From Bacilli bacterium (lineage in GTDB: Bacteria > Bacillota_I > Bacilli_A > RF39 > UBA660), in contig JAFSVF010000017.1 of assembly GCA_017450205.1 (NCBI GenBank), positions 1 to 64,000 of the forward strand: a stretch of 64,000 nt of DNA, in the 5' to 3' direction. The notes beneath the pieces were generated by a model. It ran no database searches. It worked only from the letters and a program-made list of their open reading frames with translations, and had not been told where the DNA came from. Shown piece by piece: positions 54,223 through 62,245 of the stretch (positions within the stretch are counted from its first letter, which is position 1; each line of letters opens with the position of its first letter). A program made the translations under genes and the position numbers.

Positions 54223-56197
54223 ATGGTTCAACTAATGCAGGAGTAGGAACTTGAGTTTGTTTTGTTGTTTCACTAGTAGAAGAACTTGTAGATGTTTCTT
54301 TTGTTCTTGAACTACTAGATGAACTACTAGAAGAAGCAGATGTTTTCTTTTCTGCATTTACTCCTAAAACTATGTTAGTTAATGTTGATGTTAAGGTTCC
54401 TTTTAAAGCACTTTGAGTAACAACTGTACCTGTTGGATACTCACTATTATAAGCAGGATTTCCTTCACTAACTTCAACAGTAGTAACAGTAATATTTCTT
54501 GCTGCACACCATTCTTTAGCTTCTGTAATAGTTTTACCTACAAAGTTAGGTAATGCTTCATTTTTAGAAGTAGAAAGGTATGATTTACCAATTACTGTTG
54601 GTTCGTATGTTTCATTAATTGAATAGTCAAATGTTTTAATCCATGTAGGTTTTTTCTTACCTAATGTAATATTTAATGCATCTTTAATTTCGTTTAAACT
54701 TGATTCATAGTATTGATATGTATAAACTGGCATAGTTCTTGAAATATTAGTAACAATCATATTTAAATTATAACCAGTTAAGAATGTCTTTTGAATATTT
54801 ATCATTGATCCGTTATTACCATCAATAACAGCGACCTTAAATACATTATATAAACTTAATAATTGAGCAGTACTCATATTAGTAACCATATTATTTGATA
54901 TAGCCTCTAATACTGCATAGAAATCATTAACACTTTTCATTGATTTCATTTGATTTGCCATAGCTTCAACTACATCTTGTTGATGTTGAATACGAGCAAA
55001 ATCAGATAAATTATAAAGGTGTCTACATCTAGAATAAGCAAGTGCTTGTTCACCATTTAATGTTTGTAGACCAGGATTCATACATATAATTTGATTTCCA
55101 AATTGTCTCTTTGAATTTTGTTCACAAACTTGTCCGTTATATGGTTTTTTAAAGTCTGGTTCTTGAACTTCAACTGTAACACCACCAAGAGCATCAACTA
55201 AATCAACAACACCTTGGAAGTTAATCATAGAGTAGAAGTCAATTGGAATACCAGTTAGATTTTCAACAGTTTTAACAACGCAAGCTCCACCGTAAGCAGA
55301 AGCTGAATTAATTTTACTAGAAATACCTTTATTACAAATAGGTACATAAGTATCTCTTGGAATAGAGAATACTGTTGCACTTAATGTTTTAGGATTAAAT
55401 GTAACTAACATAAGCGTGTCACTATTAAATCCTGAATTAAAGTTTAATGTACTTTTTTCAGAGTCAACACCAATAAGTAACATAGTAAATGGTTCAGTAA
55501 CATTTGAATGATTATTTTCAATTACTTCTTTAGTTTCCATTTTCTTTGAATATTGGAATTGAATTTTTGTTTGTTCGGCAATTGATTCATATTGTTCATA
55601 AGTAGAGTAAGTATCAACATATCCATCTCCTATGAAGATACCATTTAAGTCTCCACTATAAAGTAGTTCTAACATTTCAAAATAAGTATCATATTTAGTA
55701 ATTGATATATTTTTAATATTCTCTTTATTTATAAGTTCATAAGCAAGAATGTTACCTTCAATATCTGTGTCATTATTAATAATACCAACTTTAAATGAAG
55801 ATTCATTCTTAAATTCAGTACCACTCATAAGAACTAAATCACTTGTATAAGTAGTAAATTCTCCTTCAGTAATCTTATCAAGTAAACTATATGCTTTGTT
55901 TATATATAATGATCCTATAATACATACACATGATATAAGCATACATATAACACTTAATATAATTACAGTTTTATACTTCTTACATAAGAGTAGTAATAAA
56001 TCTAAGAACCAATAAATTAATAATAGAGTTCCTAAAAATATAATAACTATTATTCTAATAACATTTTCTATACCATTAAGTAATAATAATGATTTTGTAA
56101 ATAATATATATGAAACTAAGAATAGTAAGAATACAAAATAATATATAAGTCTTACACTTAGTTTAGTTCTTTTTAATTTTCTGAAAAATACCTTCAT
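54221..56197 (-). CDS. LytR-CpsA-Psr family protein with C-terminal PASTA-like domain
   Basis: 658 residues. Seen: about three N-terminal transmembrane helices (15-115), an extracytoplasmic accessory region, an LCP domain with LLIGVDSE near 241, SDTLMLVTFNPKTLSATVFS and IPRDTYVP near 260-290 (polyprenyl-phosphate-binding Arg), ALGGVTVEV and GEQALAYSRCRH near 383, then a PASTA-like repeat LPNFVGKTITEAKEWCAARN near 552 and a Ser/Thr-rich tail. LCP enzymes attach glycopolymers to peptidoglycan. The LCP-PASTA combination is unusual. Start after TAGGAGGCTTT. Confidence 0.88.
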   Translation of the reverse strand: MKVFFRKLKRTKLSVRLIYYFVFLLFLVSYILFTKSLLLLNGIENVIRIIVIIFLGTLLLIYWFLDLLLLLCKKYKTVIILSVICMLISCVCIIGSLYINKAYSLLDKITEGEFTTYTSDLVLMSGTEFKNESSFKVGIINNDTDIEGNILAYELINKENIKNISITKYDTYFEMLELLYSGDLNGIFIGDGYVDTYSTYEQYESIAEQTKIQFQYSKKMETKEVIENNHSNVTEPFTMLLIGVDSEKSTLNFNSGFNSDTLMLVTFNPKTLSATVFSIPRDTYVPICNKGISSKINSASAYGGACVVKTVENLTGIPIDFYSMINFQGVVDLVDALGGVTVEVQEPDFKKPYNGQVCEQNSKRQFGNQIICMNPGLQTLNGEQALAYSRCRHLYNLSDFARIQHQQDVVEAMANQMKSMKSVNDFYAVLEAISNNMVTNMSTAQLLSLYNVFKVAVIDGNNGSMINIQKTFLTGYNLNMIVTNISRTMPVYTYQYYESSLNEIKDALNITLGKKKPTWIKTFDYSINETYEPTVIGKSYLSTSKNEALPNFVGKTITEAKEWCAARNITVTTVEVSEGNPAYNSEYPTGTVVTQSALKGTLTSTLTNIVLGVNAEKKTSASSSSSSSSSRTKETSTSSSTSETTKQTQVPTPALVEP

Positions 56198-56323
56198 TAT
56201 TTAAAGCCTCCTATCATTATTATACTACATATGATATTTCTTAGATAGTTTACGAATTCAATTTTTTGTTTATTTTTAATATATGCTTTGATATAATTAA
56301 TAAGGAAATGAGGCAATAAAAGC

Positions 56324-57091
56324 ATGAAGAAAAAAACTACAGCTTTCGTAATTTGCATCTTTTTATTAGTAGCATTATTTATAATATATATATTCTCAGA
56401 ACTTTATACTGAAAGCGATATGACAACAAATACAGAAAAAACAATAACAGATTCAGAAAAGTTTGAAAAAGAGTATGAAGATATCAACAGTAAATTAACA
56501 GAAACAGGAAAAACAATTAGACCAATTAACATAGATAGTAATAATCCAATTGAATATATAACTGAAGATAAATTAATTGAAAAGATTAATAATAAAGAAT
56601 CATTTATTGTATACTTTGGATTTGCTTCTTGTCCTTGGTGTAGAAGTGTAATTCAAGAATTCTTAGATACATCAAAAGAGTATGCAATTGATAAGATATA
56701 TTATTTAGATGTTAGTGATATTAGAGATAAATACGAGCTAAATGAAAAACATGAATTAGTAAAAACTAAAGAAGGTACTTCAGGCTATAATGAATTACTA
56801 AATAAATTAGGAAAAGTTTTAGACGATTATGAACCATTAACATATGTTAATTCAAAAGGTAAAACTAAAAAAGTAGCTATAAATGAAAAAAGAATTTATG
56901 CTCCAAACTTTGTATTAGTTGAAAATGGAGAAGCTATTATTAAAGTCACTGGTATTCCTGATACAATGACTGATCCCTATATAGAATTAGATGATACATT
57001 AAAAAATTATCAAAAGAGTGAATTCTCAAAAATATTTTCTTCATATAATAAAGGAGTAGTAACAACTACTTGTGGAGATACAATGTGCTAA
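56324..57091 (+). CDS. Membrane-anchored thioredoxin-like protein (CPWC)
   Basis: 255 residues: N-terminal transmembrane anchor (about 6-25), a charged stalk to about residue 85, then a thioredoxin-like domain with FIVYFGFASCPWCRSVIQEF near 95-114 (active site CPWC) and APNFVLVENGEAIIKVTGIP near 196 (cis-Pro loop). Ends TCGDTMC, a possible second Cys pair. Predicted extracytoplasmic disulfide oxidoreductase or bacteriocin-type thioredoxin. A single-gene unit with its own terminator. Confidence 0.85.
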   Translation: MKKKTTAFVICIFLLVALFIIYIFSELYTESDMTTNTEKTITDSEKFEKEYEDINSKLTETGKTIRPINIDSNNPIEYITEDKLIEKINNKESFIVYFGFASCPWCRSVIQEFLDTSKEYAIDKIYYLDVSDIRDKYELNEKHELVKTKEGTSGYNELLNKLGKVLDDYEPLTYVNSKGKTKKVAINEKRIYAPNFVLVENGEAIIKVTGIPDTMTDPYIELDDTLKNYQKSEFSKIFSSYNKGVVTTTCGDTMC

Positions 57092-57122
57092 AAAAATCAG
57101 AAATTAAATTTCTGATTTTTTA
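57091..57122. terminator. Bidirectional terminator
   Basis: TCAGAAATT (57097-57105) and AATTTCTGA (57107-57115) with A- and T-runs on both sides, between convergent genes. Confidence 0.8.
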
Positions 57123-58109
57123 TTTATTATAATATTTTGGTTTTAATATTTTCTTAAGTTGTTCACCAATTTCAGGTATTGTTGAATCTTTTATTTGAGC
57201 AGCACCAGAGTGATTATTACCACCACCACCAAATTCTTTCATTATGGGTTCAACATTTAAATCTGATTTACTTCTAGCACTGATTCCAATAATTTCATCA
57301 CTTAATCTACCAATTACGAATGATGCATCATTACCAAATTTTAAAGCTTCATCAGCAGCTTTAGCTAATTCTTCTTTTTCGTATTCAACATCATCACTCG
57401 CTTGAATTAAAGCATAAGTATATTGAATAACATCCATTGCACTTACTAAAGCATGAACTTTTTTATAACTTTCAATGTCTTCTGTAAACCAAGAAGATAC
57501 AGTATCTAAGTTTGCACCACAATGCATAAGTTTAGATACAATCTCCATTGTTTGTGGAGAAGCATTCTTAACAAACTTAGATGTATCAAGATAAATTCCT
57601 GCAAGTAAATAGTTTGCAATATTTACTGGTATTTTAATCTTGTATTCATTTAATAGTTTATATATTATTTCAGATGCAGAAGAAACCGTTGAATCAATAT
57701 ATATATGATTTGATTCTAATGTATCATCATCTGGAAGATGATGATCAATAATAACGGTTTTCTCTGGATTTTTAGCAATATCAGCCATACTTATTAATTT
57801 CTTTTTATTAACATCTGTTAATACAAATAAATTGTCATCATTATGCATTTTTAGATATTTTTCTTTATTGGTAAATTTAATATCATTCTTTGCATCATCC
57901 ATAATTATTTTACAACCTCTCTCAATAATATGAGGTGGGTCATTAACAATTACATATGGATCTTTTTTATATTTATTTCCAATTAAAGTTAGAGCAATTG
58001 CAGAACCAATTGCATCAAAATCAACTTTATTATGTGGGACTATAATCATTTGATGTGAAGACGTTAAGCATTGTTCTAGATTTATCCTTAAGTCCTTTAT
58101 ATTTATCAT
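57120..58109 (-). CDS. DHH-DHHA1 phosphoesterase, GdpP-like
   Basis: 329 residues, soluble. Seen: IVPHNKVDFDAIGSAIAL near residue 22 (metal motif), VIIDHHLPDDD near 119 (DHH) and the DHHA1 block EFGGGGNNHSGAAQI near 290. The spacing and the segment IYIDSTVSSASEIIYKLL resemble the C-terminal half of GdpP, the c-di-AMP phosphodiesterase, without its membrane, PAS and GGDEF parts. Likely substrates are c-di-AMP, pApA or short RNA; which one is not decided by sequence. Start after AAGGAGATAAT. Confidence 0.85.
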   Translation of the reverse strand: MINIKDLRINLEQCLTSSHQMIIVPHNKVDFDAIGSAIALTLIGNKYKKDPYVIVNDPPHIIERGCKIIMDDAKNDIKFTNKEKYLKMHNDDNLFVLTDVNKKKLISMADIAKNPEKTVIIDHHLPDDDTLESNHIYIDSTVSSASEIIYKLLNEYKIKIPVNIANYLLAGIYLDTSKFVKNASPQTMEIVSKLMHCGANLDTVSSWFTEDIESYKKVHALVSAMDVIQYTYALIQASDDVEYEKEELAKAADEALKFGNDASFVIGRLSDEIIGISARSKSDLNVEPIMKEFGGGGNNHSGAAQIKDSTIPEIGEQLKKILKPKYYNK

Positions 58110-58183
58110 ATTTTTATTATCTCCTTCTTGTTAAAAAAATTATACATCATAATTTTCCTTTGTCAAACTAAAAGTAATAGGCA

Positions 58184-58211
58184 CAAAAAAACCAGAATAT
58201 TAATTCTGATT
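58184..58211 (-). terminator. Intrinsic terminator
   Basis: On the minus strand ATCAGAAT and ATTCTGGT (one G-U pair) form a stem followed by seven T residues, just after the CmpB-like gene. Confidence 0.75.
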
Positions 58212-58215
58212 ATTT

Positions 58216-58974
58216 TTATTTATATTTCTTAGCTTGTTTCTTTGCTAACTTATATTTTCTTTTACTATTATTAATATACTTTAAATATTTCTTTTTTTGT
58301 TCTTCTAATTTAGTTCTTATAAGTGATAATCTATTATTAATTTTCATATCAGGGAATGATTCAAGTAATCTTCTATAAGGTAGAGTAGAAGCTTCAAGCA
58401 TTCTCTTAACTTCTTTAGTAATAACTTCAGTATTATCTGACTTAATTGAGTTAGAAATATTTTTAAGTTTAGAAATAAAGTTAAATGAAAGAATAGTATC
58501 TACTAATTGTAAGAATAGTATTACATATGTAATAGTTGTTAAAACATTAATATCAAATACTTTAAATATTGGATCTACAACATAGGGATTAATAACGTAT
58601 AGAATTGCCATAGCACCTAAACCAAAAGCAAGTCCACACTCCAAGCAAATACGTCCATTAATATTGAACTTCATATGTGAGTAATCCCACCAACGTGCTT
58701 TAAATAATTTTTCTAATATATATGAAGTAAAATATTCAAGTGTACAACAAATAAATATAGCAGTTAAGAATACAAAGAATGGTTCTTCAACATATGGTGT
58801 TAAAAATTTTGTAATCATAACTGAACCAAATCCATATATTGGACAAATAGGGCCAATCAAAAATCCTCTATTAATAAACTTCTTAAATTTAAATATACTT
58901 TGTATAACTTCTTGAGCCCATCCAATAAAAGAATAGATATAAAAGATTACAACGTAGTAAACAAAAGTTTCCAT
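58216..58974 (-). CDS. CmpB-like (putative ABC transporter type IV) membrane protein
   Basis: 252 residues: about five helices in residues 1-160 then a basic cytoplasmic tail of about 90 residues. Seen: YSFIGWAQEVIQSIFK near 14, FINRGFLIGPICPIYGFGSV near 33, LEYFTSYILEKLFKARWWDY near 79 and NGRICLECGLAFGLGAM near 105. This is the PF06541 family. Function poorly known. Start after TTGGTGATAGT. Confidence 0.85.
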   Translation of the reverse strand: METFVYYVVIFYIYSFIGWAQEVIQSIFKFKKFINRGFLIGPICPIYGFGSVMITKFLTPYVEEPFFVFLTAIFICCTLEYFTSYILEKLFKARWWDYSHMKFNINGRICLECGLAFGLGAMAILYVINPYVVDPIFKVFDINVLTTITYVILFLQLVDTILSFNFISKLKNISNSIKSDNTEVITKEVKRMLEASTLPYRRLLESFPDMKINNRLSLIRTKLEEQKKKYLKYINNSKRKYKLAKKQAKKYK

Positions 58975-59030
58975 ACTATCACCAAAAAAATTATATCATT
59001 ATAGTGGATATTAGTAAATTAGATAAAATA

Positions 59031-59039
59031 TGTTATAAT
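59031..59039 (+). promoter_or_regulatory. Extended -10 promoter of the 59061-60531 unit
   Basis: TGTTATAAT 21 bases before the start codon at 59061, divergent from the CmpB-like gene. Confidence 0.65.
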
Positions 59040-59060
59040 TATTTAAGGAAAGTGATTTAA

Positions 59061-59522
59061 ATGAAAGAATTATTGAAAGTTTTAAGTAAACCTAGAAGTA
59101 TTTATTTTTCTATTGTCGCTATGTTAACTTTAACTCTTGTATTAATGAAAATATCTTTTTCATATTATATTCCATTATCTGTAGATAAAGGTGAACTTAA
59201 AGTGCCTGATTTAAAAAACGTATTAACAATTGATGGATATGATTCGAATGAATTAGTGTTTGAACCTAATGAAATTAAAGAGTTAACACTTAAAGTTAAT
59301 AGTGAAAATGAAATAGAATCTTCTTTTGTTATCTTTTATGAAGGAGAAAACTTCACAATTGAACCTTTAACTGCAATTAATTCTAAAATTAATCCTTTCG
59401 AAGAAAAACAATATATTATAAATATAACTAATAATTTAGATACAAATAATACAATTAAACTTGATATTAAATCAGGATTTAATAATAAAACAATCGAAGT
59501 AACAGAAAATATAATTAAGTAG
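59061..59522 (+). CDS. Single-pass membrane protein with extracytoplasmic beta domain
   Basis: 153 residues: basic start KELLKVLSKPRS, one transmembrane helix near 14-34 and an outside domain of about 115 residues with alternating beta pattern (LVFEPNEIKELTLKVNSENE, KQYIINITNN) like an immunoglobulin-type sandwich. Seven bases upstream of the glycosyltransferase gene, so probably co-expressed. Not recognised. Confidence 0.7.
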   Translation: MKELLKVLSKPRSIYFSIVAMLTLTLVLMKISFSYYIPLSVDKGELKVPDLKNVLTIDGYDSNELVFEPNEIKELTLKVNSENEIESSFVIFYEGENFTIEPLTAINSKINPFEEKQYIINITNNLDTNNTIKLDIKSGFNNKTIEVTENIIK

Positions 59523-59529
59523 GTGTGAC

Positions 59530-60531
59530 ATGAAGTATATATCATTTGTTGTTCCTTGTTATAATTCGCAAGAATATATGGAACATTGTATTGATTCTTT
59601 ACTAATTGGTGGAGACGACGTAGAAATAATAATAGTTGATGATGGTTCAACTGACTCAACTGGAAAAATTGCAGATAAATATGAAAAAAAATATAAAAAT
59701 ATTGTTAAAGTAATTCATCAAAAGAATGGTGGACACGGTGAAGGAATTAACCAAGGATTAAAGATTGCAACTGGAAAATATTTTAAAGTAATTGATAGTG
59801 ATGACTGGGCTGATGAAAAAGCTTATAAAACATTACTTAAAAGAATTAAAAAAATTGATAGTGATGCTATTGTTATGAATTACGTTTATACATATACAGA
59901 TGGAAGAAAGAATCAAGTAATTAACTTCTCAAATGTATTTCCTGATAATAAAGAATGCACTTGGGAAGATACAAAGAGATTTAAAACTCAACAATATTTA
60001 AGTTTACATTCAATGATGTTTAAAAAGAGTGTTCTGGATAAAACTAATATCAAACTTCCAAAACACTGTTTCTATGAAGATAATTTATTTATCTATTCTG
60101 CACTTAAATATGTTGAAACAATTTACTATATGAATTTAGACTTCTATAGATATTTTATTGGAAGAGCAGACCAATCAGTTCAAGAACCACAACTAATTAA
60201 AAGAAGTACTCATCAAGTATTAGTATCTACTAAAGTAGCAACTTTATATGATCTTGAAGATTTAAAGGGAAAACATAAAAAGATAATGATGAGACATTTA
60301 TCTTTAATAGTGACACTTGGAATAATCTTCTCTAGACTTGGTAGAACTGATGAAAGAGAAAAACAATTTAAAGATATGTGGAAAGAAATAAAAGAAAAGA
60401 ATCCAATTATTTATAAAAAGATTCATAGTCCACTAAGAATGTGTGGATGGGCTTCTCTACCTGGTAAACTAGGAAGAGAAATATCTCTAGGAGGATATAA
60501 ATTTGCTCATAGTTTAGTAAACTTTAATTAG
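59530..60531 (+). CDS. Family 2 glycosyltransferase
   Basis: 333 residues, GT-A fold. Seen: YISFVVPCYNSQEYMEHCID near residue 3, IIIVDDGSTDSTGKIADKYE near 34, HQKNGGHGEGINQGLKIATG near 62 and the metal site VIDSDDW near 87. Acts on an activated sugar to build a surface glycan or glycolipid; donor and acceptor are unknown. No membrane helix. Start after TAGGTGTGAC. Confidence 0.88.
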   Translation: MKYISFVVPCYNSQEYMEHCIDSLLIGGDDVEIIIVDDGSTDSTGKIADKYEKKYKNIVKVIHQKNGGHGEGINQGLKIATGKYFKVIDSDDWADEKAYKTLLKRIKKIDSDAIVMNYVYTYTDGRKNQVINFSNVFPDNKECTWEDTKRFKTQQYLSLHSMMFKKSVLDKTNIKLPKHCFYEDNLFIYSALKYVETIYYMNLDFYRYFIGRADQSVQEPQLIKRSTHQVLVSTKVATLYDLEDLKGKHKKIMMRHLSLIVTLGIIFSRLGRTDEREKQFKDMWKEIKEKNPIIYKKIHSPLRMCGWASLPGKLGREISLGGYKFAHSLVNFN

Positions 60532-60551
60532 GAATAATATTCCTAATTTTT
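60528..60551 (+). terminator. Intrinsic terminator after the glycosyltransferase gene
   Basis: TTAGGAAT and ATTCCTAA form a stem over the stop codon, followed by T residues. Confidence 0.75.
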
Positions 60552-60554
60552 TAT

Positions 60555-60562
60555 GTTATAAT
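60555..60562 (+). promoter_or_regulatory. Extended -10 promoter of a probably leaderless gene
   Basis: TG at 60554-60555, one base, then TATAAT at 60557-60562. The ATG of the next gene begins seven bases after the hexamer, where transcription should start. Confidence 0.6.
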
Positions 60563-60568
60563 ACTCTC

Positions 60569-61087
60569 ATGAAGAAAAGTATATTAATAACAATTTTAAT
60601 TTCAATTATTTTAACTATCATAGTTGGTGTATTCTTAACTTCTAGAACTAAAAAGAATGTAGAAAAAGGAGTATTTGATTATGACTATATTTGTTCATAT
60701 GAAGTAACTACAGATGATGAAGATTCTTTTAATCAATCTATAAAGAAAAATCTTTATTTAAAAGTAGATGATAATGGATTTGTAAGTAGTGCTATCTATG
60801 AAAGTATTTATAAGAATGAATATTTTTCAAATTCAATGATGAATCTTACTCAAGAAATCTTAGATATATATAATGAAATAGATGGAATAGAAACTAATAT
60901 AATAACTGATAAGGCTAATTCATATGTAACTATTAAATATGACTACGATAAGATTAACTTTAAAGAGTTGAAGAATAGTCTAAAAACGTTATTAGAAGAA
61001 GATTCAATTCAATATAAGATGAATAATAAAATAAAAGTAGAAGATTATATCAAGGAATCTAAAGAATATACATGCACAAAAAAATAG
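60569..61087 (+). CDS. Membrane-anchored hypothetical protein, probably leaderless
   Basis: 172 residues: N-terminal transmembrane helix or uncleaved signal (ILITILISIILTIIVGVFLT), then an extracytoplasmic domain of about 145 residues with one Cys near the start (YICSYE) and one at the end (EYTCTKK). No Shine-Dalgarno sequence is present; the ATG lies at the expected transcription start. The YICSYE ... YTC layout recalls small Firmicutes lipoprotein-like families, but I cannot name it. Confidence 0.7.
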   Translation: MKKSILITILISIILTIIVGVFLTSRTKKNVEKGVFDYDYICSYEVTTDDEDSFNQSIKKNLYLKVDDNGFVSSAIYESIYKNEYFSNSMMNLTQEILDIYNEIDGIETNIITDKANSYVTIKYDYDKINFKELKNSLKTLLEEDSIQYKMNNKIKVEDYIKESKEYTCTKK

Positions 61088-61109
61088 TTCCAACTTGGAA
61101 CTATTTTTT
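61083..61109. terminator. Bidirectional terminator
   Basis: AATAGTTCCAA and TTGGAACTATT flanked by A- and T-runs; ends the gene at 60569 on the plus strand and the candidate RNA on the minus strand. Confidence 0.8.
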
Positions 61110-61600
61110 CAACTAATTCGGAATTTAAAGTTTAATTCAGTACAGAAGTAGTTTAGGGGAAAGAATTTTTTTCTTTAATATTGTACTAATTAAATTCTAA
61201 ATTCTAAATCTCACTCCATAAGACTTTAATGAACAGCTCGTGCTCATTTTAATTAAATAACCGAAAATTTTTAAATAAATAATCATCACATTTACGAGAA
61301 TAAATACATCTCTCATTTAACCGCCTAGCACTTGTAATAGTCTAACAAGTATGTGATTGCTAGATTAAAGCCTTCAATTATAAGCATCCTGCTTACAATT
61401 GGAAATTTTAAGCATATAAGGTAATCAGTACATTTTAAGTACTCACTTGGCAGTCTGTTGTAAAATCTATGTTGTATAATTCAAGAACTATTCCAAACTC
61501 AGTTTTACTCTACATCGGATATTCTATACCATCTTGGTACACCAAGAATATCGGTAAAACCTATAGTACTCTAACCACCTACAATAATATTACTACATCA
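61085..61600 (-). ncRNA. Candidate large structured RNA (about 500 nt, minus strand)
   Basis: The 587-base gap holds no long frame but has dense nested stems: GTTTTAC/GTAAAAC (61502-61508 with 61554-61560) enclosing GATATTC/GAATATC (61518-61524 with 61546-61552); CAATTATAAGC/GCTTACAATTG (61375-61401, one mismatch); CTAGCA/TGCTAG (61325-61330 with 61358-61363) enclosing CTTGT/ACAAG. A terminator exists only at the low-coordinate end, so the minus strand is the likely transcript, with a TATATT-type -10 near 61604-61620. RNase P, tmRNA and SRP motifs are not seen. The exact 5' end and family are unknown. Confidence 0.55.
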
Positions 61601-61639
61601 AATCAATATAATATATAAATTTAAAAATAAAAAAATTAC

Positions 61640-61668
61640 TAGACATAAAATTTTACACACTATATAAT
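61640..61668 (+). promoter_or_regulatory. Promoter of the DUF1294 gene
   Basis: TAGACA (61640-61645), 17-base spacer, TATAAT (61663-61668). The ATG at 61675 is seven bases past the hexamer, so the mRNA should begin at or next to its start codon. Confidence 0.7.
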
Positions 61669-61674
61669 TTTTAT

Positions 61675-61941
61675 ATGAATAATTTGAATAAATATATAAT
61701 TGCAATAAATATTATTACTTTCCTTATATATGGACTTGATAAATTCTTAGCAAAGAAAAAACTAACTCGAGTGCCTGAGGTAGTACTTTTCTTAATGGCA
61801 CTTATTGGTGGTCCATTAGGAGCTTTAATAGGAATGAAATTTTTTCATCATAAAACAAGAAAGTTATCATTTTATATATTTAACATTATATTTTTAATTA
61901 TATATCTATATATATTAATGAAAGGAAAACTATGGATTTAA
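61675..61941 (+). CDS. DUF1294 membrane protein, probably leaderless
   Basis: 88 residues with three hydrophobic helices. Seen: IYGLDKFLAKKKLTRVPEVV near residues 18-37, LIGGPLGALIGMKFFHHKTR near 44-63, the DUF1294 signature. Small membrane proteins of unknown function. There is no Shine-Dalgarno sequence and the start codon sits at the predicted transcription start. It overlaps the next gene by 10 bases. Confidence 0.88.
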   Translation: MNNLNKYIIAINIITFLIYGLDKFLAKKKLTRVPEVVLFLMALIGGPLGALIGMKFFHHKTRKLSFYIFNIIFLIIYLYILMKGKLWI

Positions 61942-62129
61942 AAGATTTAATAGATAAATATGTACAAATAGAATTAAGAAATGGTAAGAAGTATAAAGGA
62001 ATACTTACTGCAGTAAAGGATTATGAAGATGGTGATTATTACTATACTGCATTACAATTAAGACTTAAAGAAAATGATTATAAAATAATTTACTTAATTG
62101 AAGTAGATTCTATTGGAGAAATTCTATAA
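61932..62129 (+). CDS. Small Sm-like protein (65 residues)
   Basis: 65 residues, soluble. The pattern VQIELRNGKKYKGILTAVKD near residues 11-30, followed by YYTALQLRLKEN and a final IIYLIEVDSIGEIL, matches the five-strand Sm/Lsm plan (hydrophobic-L-x-N-G, G near strand 2, I-x-x-V-x-x-I at the end). It could be an Hfq/Lsm-like RNA binder or another small beta-barrel; the classic Sm RNA-binding residues are not certain. Good GAAAGGAAAACT site, translationally coupled to the DUF1294 gene. Confidence 0.7.
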   Translation: MDLKDLIDKYVQIELRNGKKYKGILTAVKDYEDGDYYYTALQLRLKENDYKIIYLIEVDSIGEIL

Positions 62130-62133
62130 CCTG

Positions 62134-62210
62134 TGCTATAATCTAATTGCAGTGCCTACTGCATTTTTTATTTTAGATTCTTAGCAATATCTTTTGATAT
62201 TGTTTTTTTT
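62134..62210 (+). promoter_or_regulatory. Extended -10 element followed at once by two terminator hairpins
   Basis: TGCTATAAT (62134-62142) would start RNA near 62149, exactly where TGCAGT/ACTGCA with a T-run (62149-62169) begins; a second hairpin CAATATC/GATATTG with T-run (62185-62210) follows. Another TATAAT at 62221-62226 then serves the next gene. Either two terminators of the upstream unit, or a promoter whose transcripts end early. Confidence 0.4.
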
Positions 62211-62245
62211 ATATAAAAAAATTATAATTACCTTAGGGTGATAAT

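Noticed and set aside
61085-61600. RNase P or SRP RNA on the minus strand
   Set aside because: The conserved RNase P core and the SRP GGAA-loop motif are not present.
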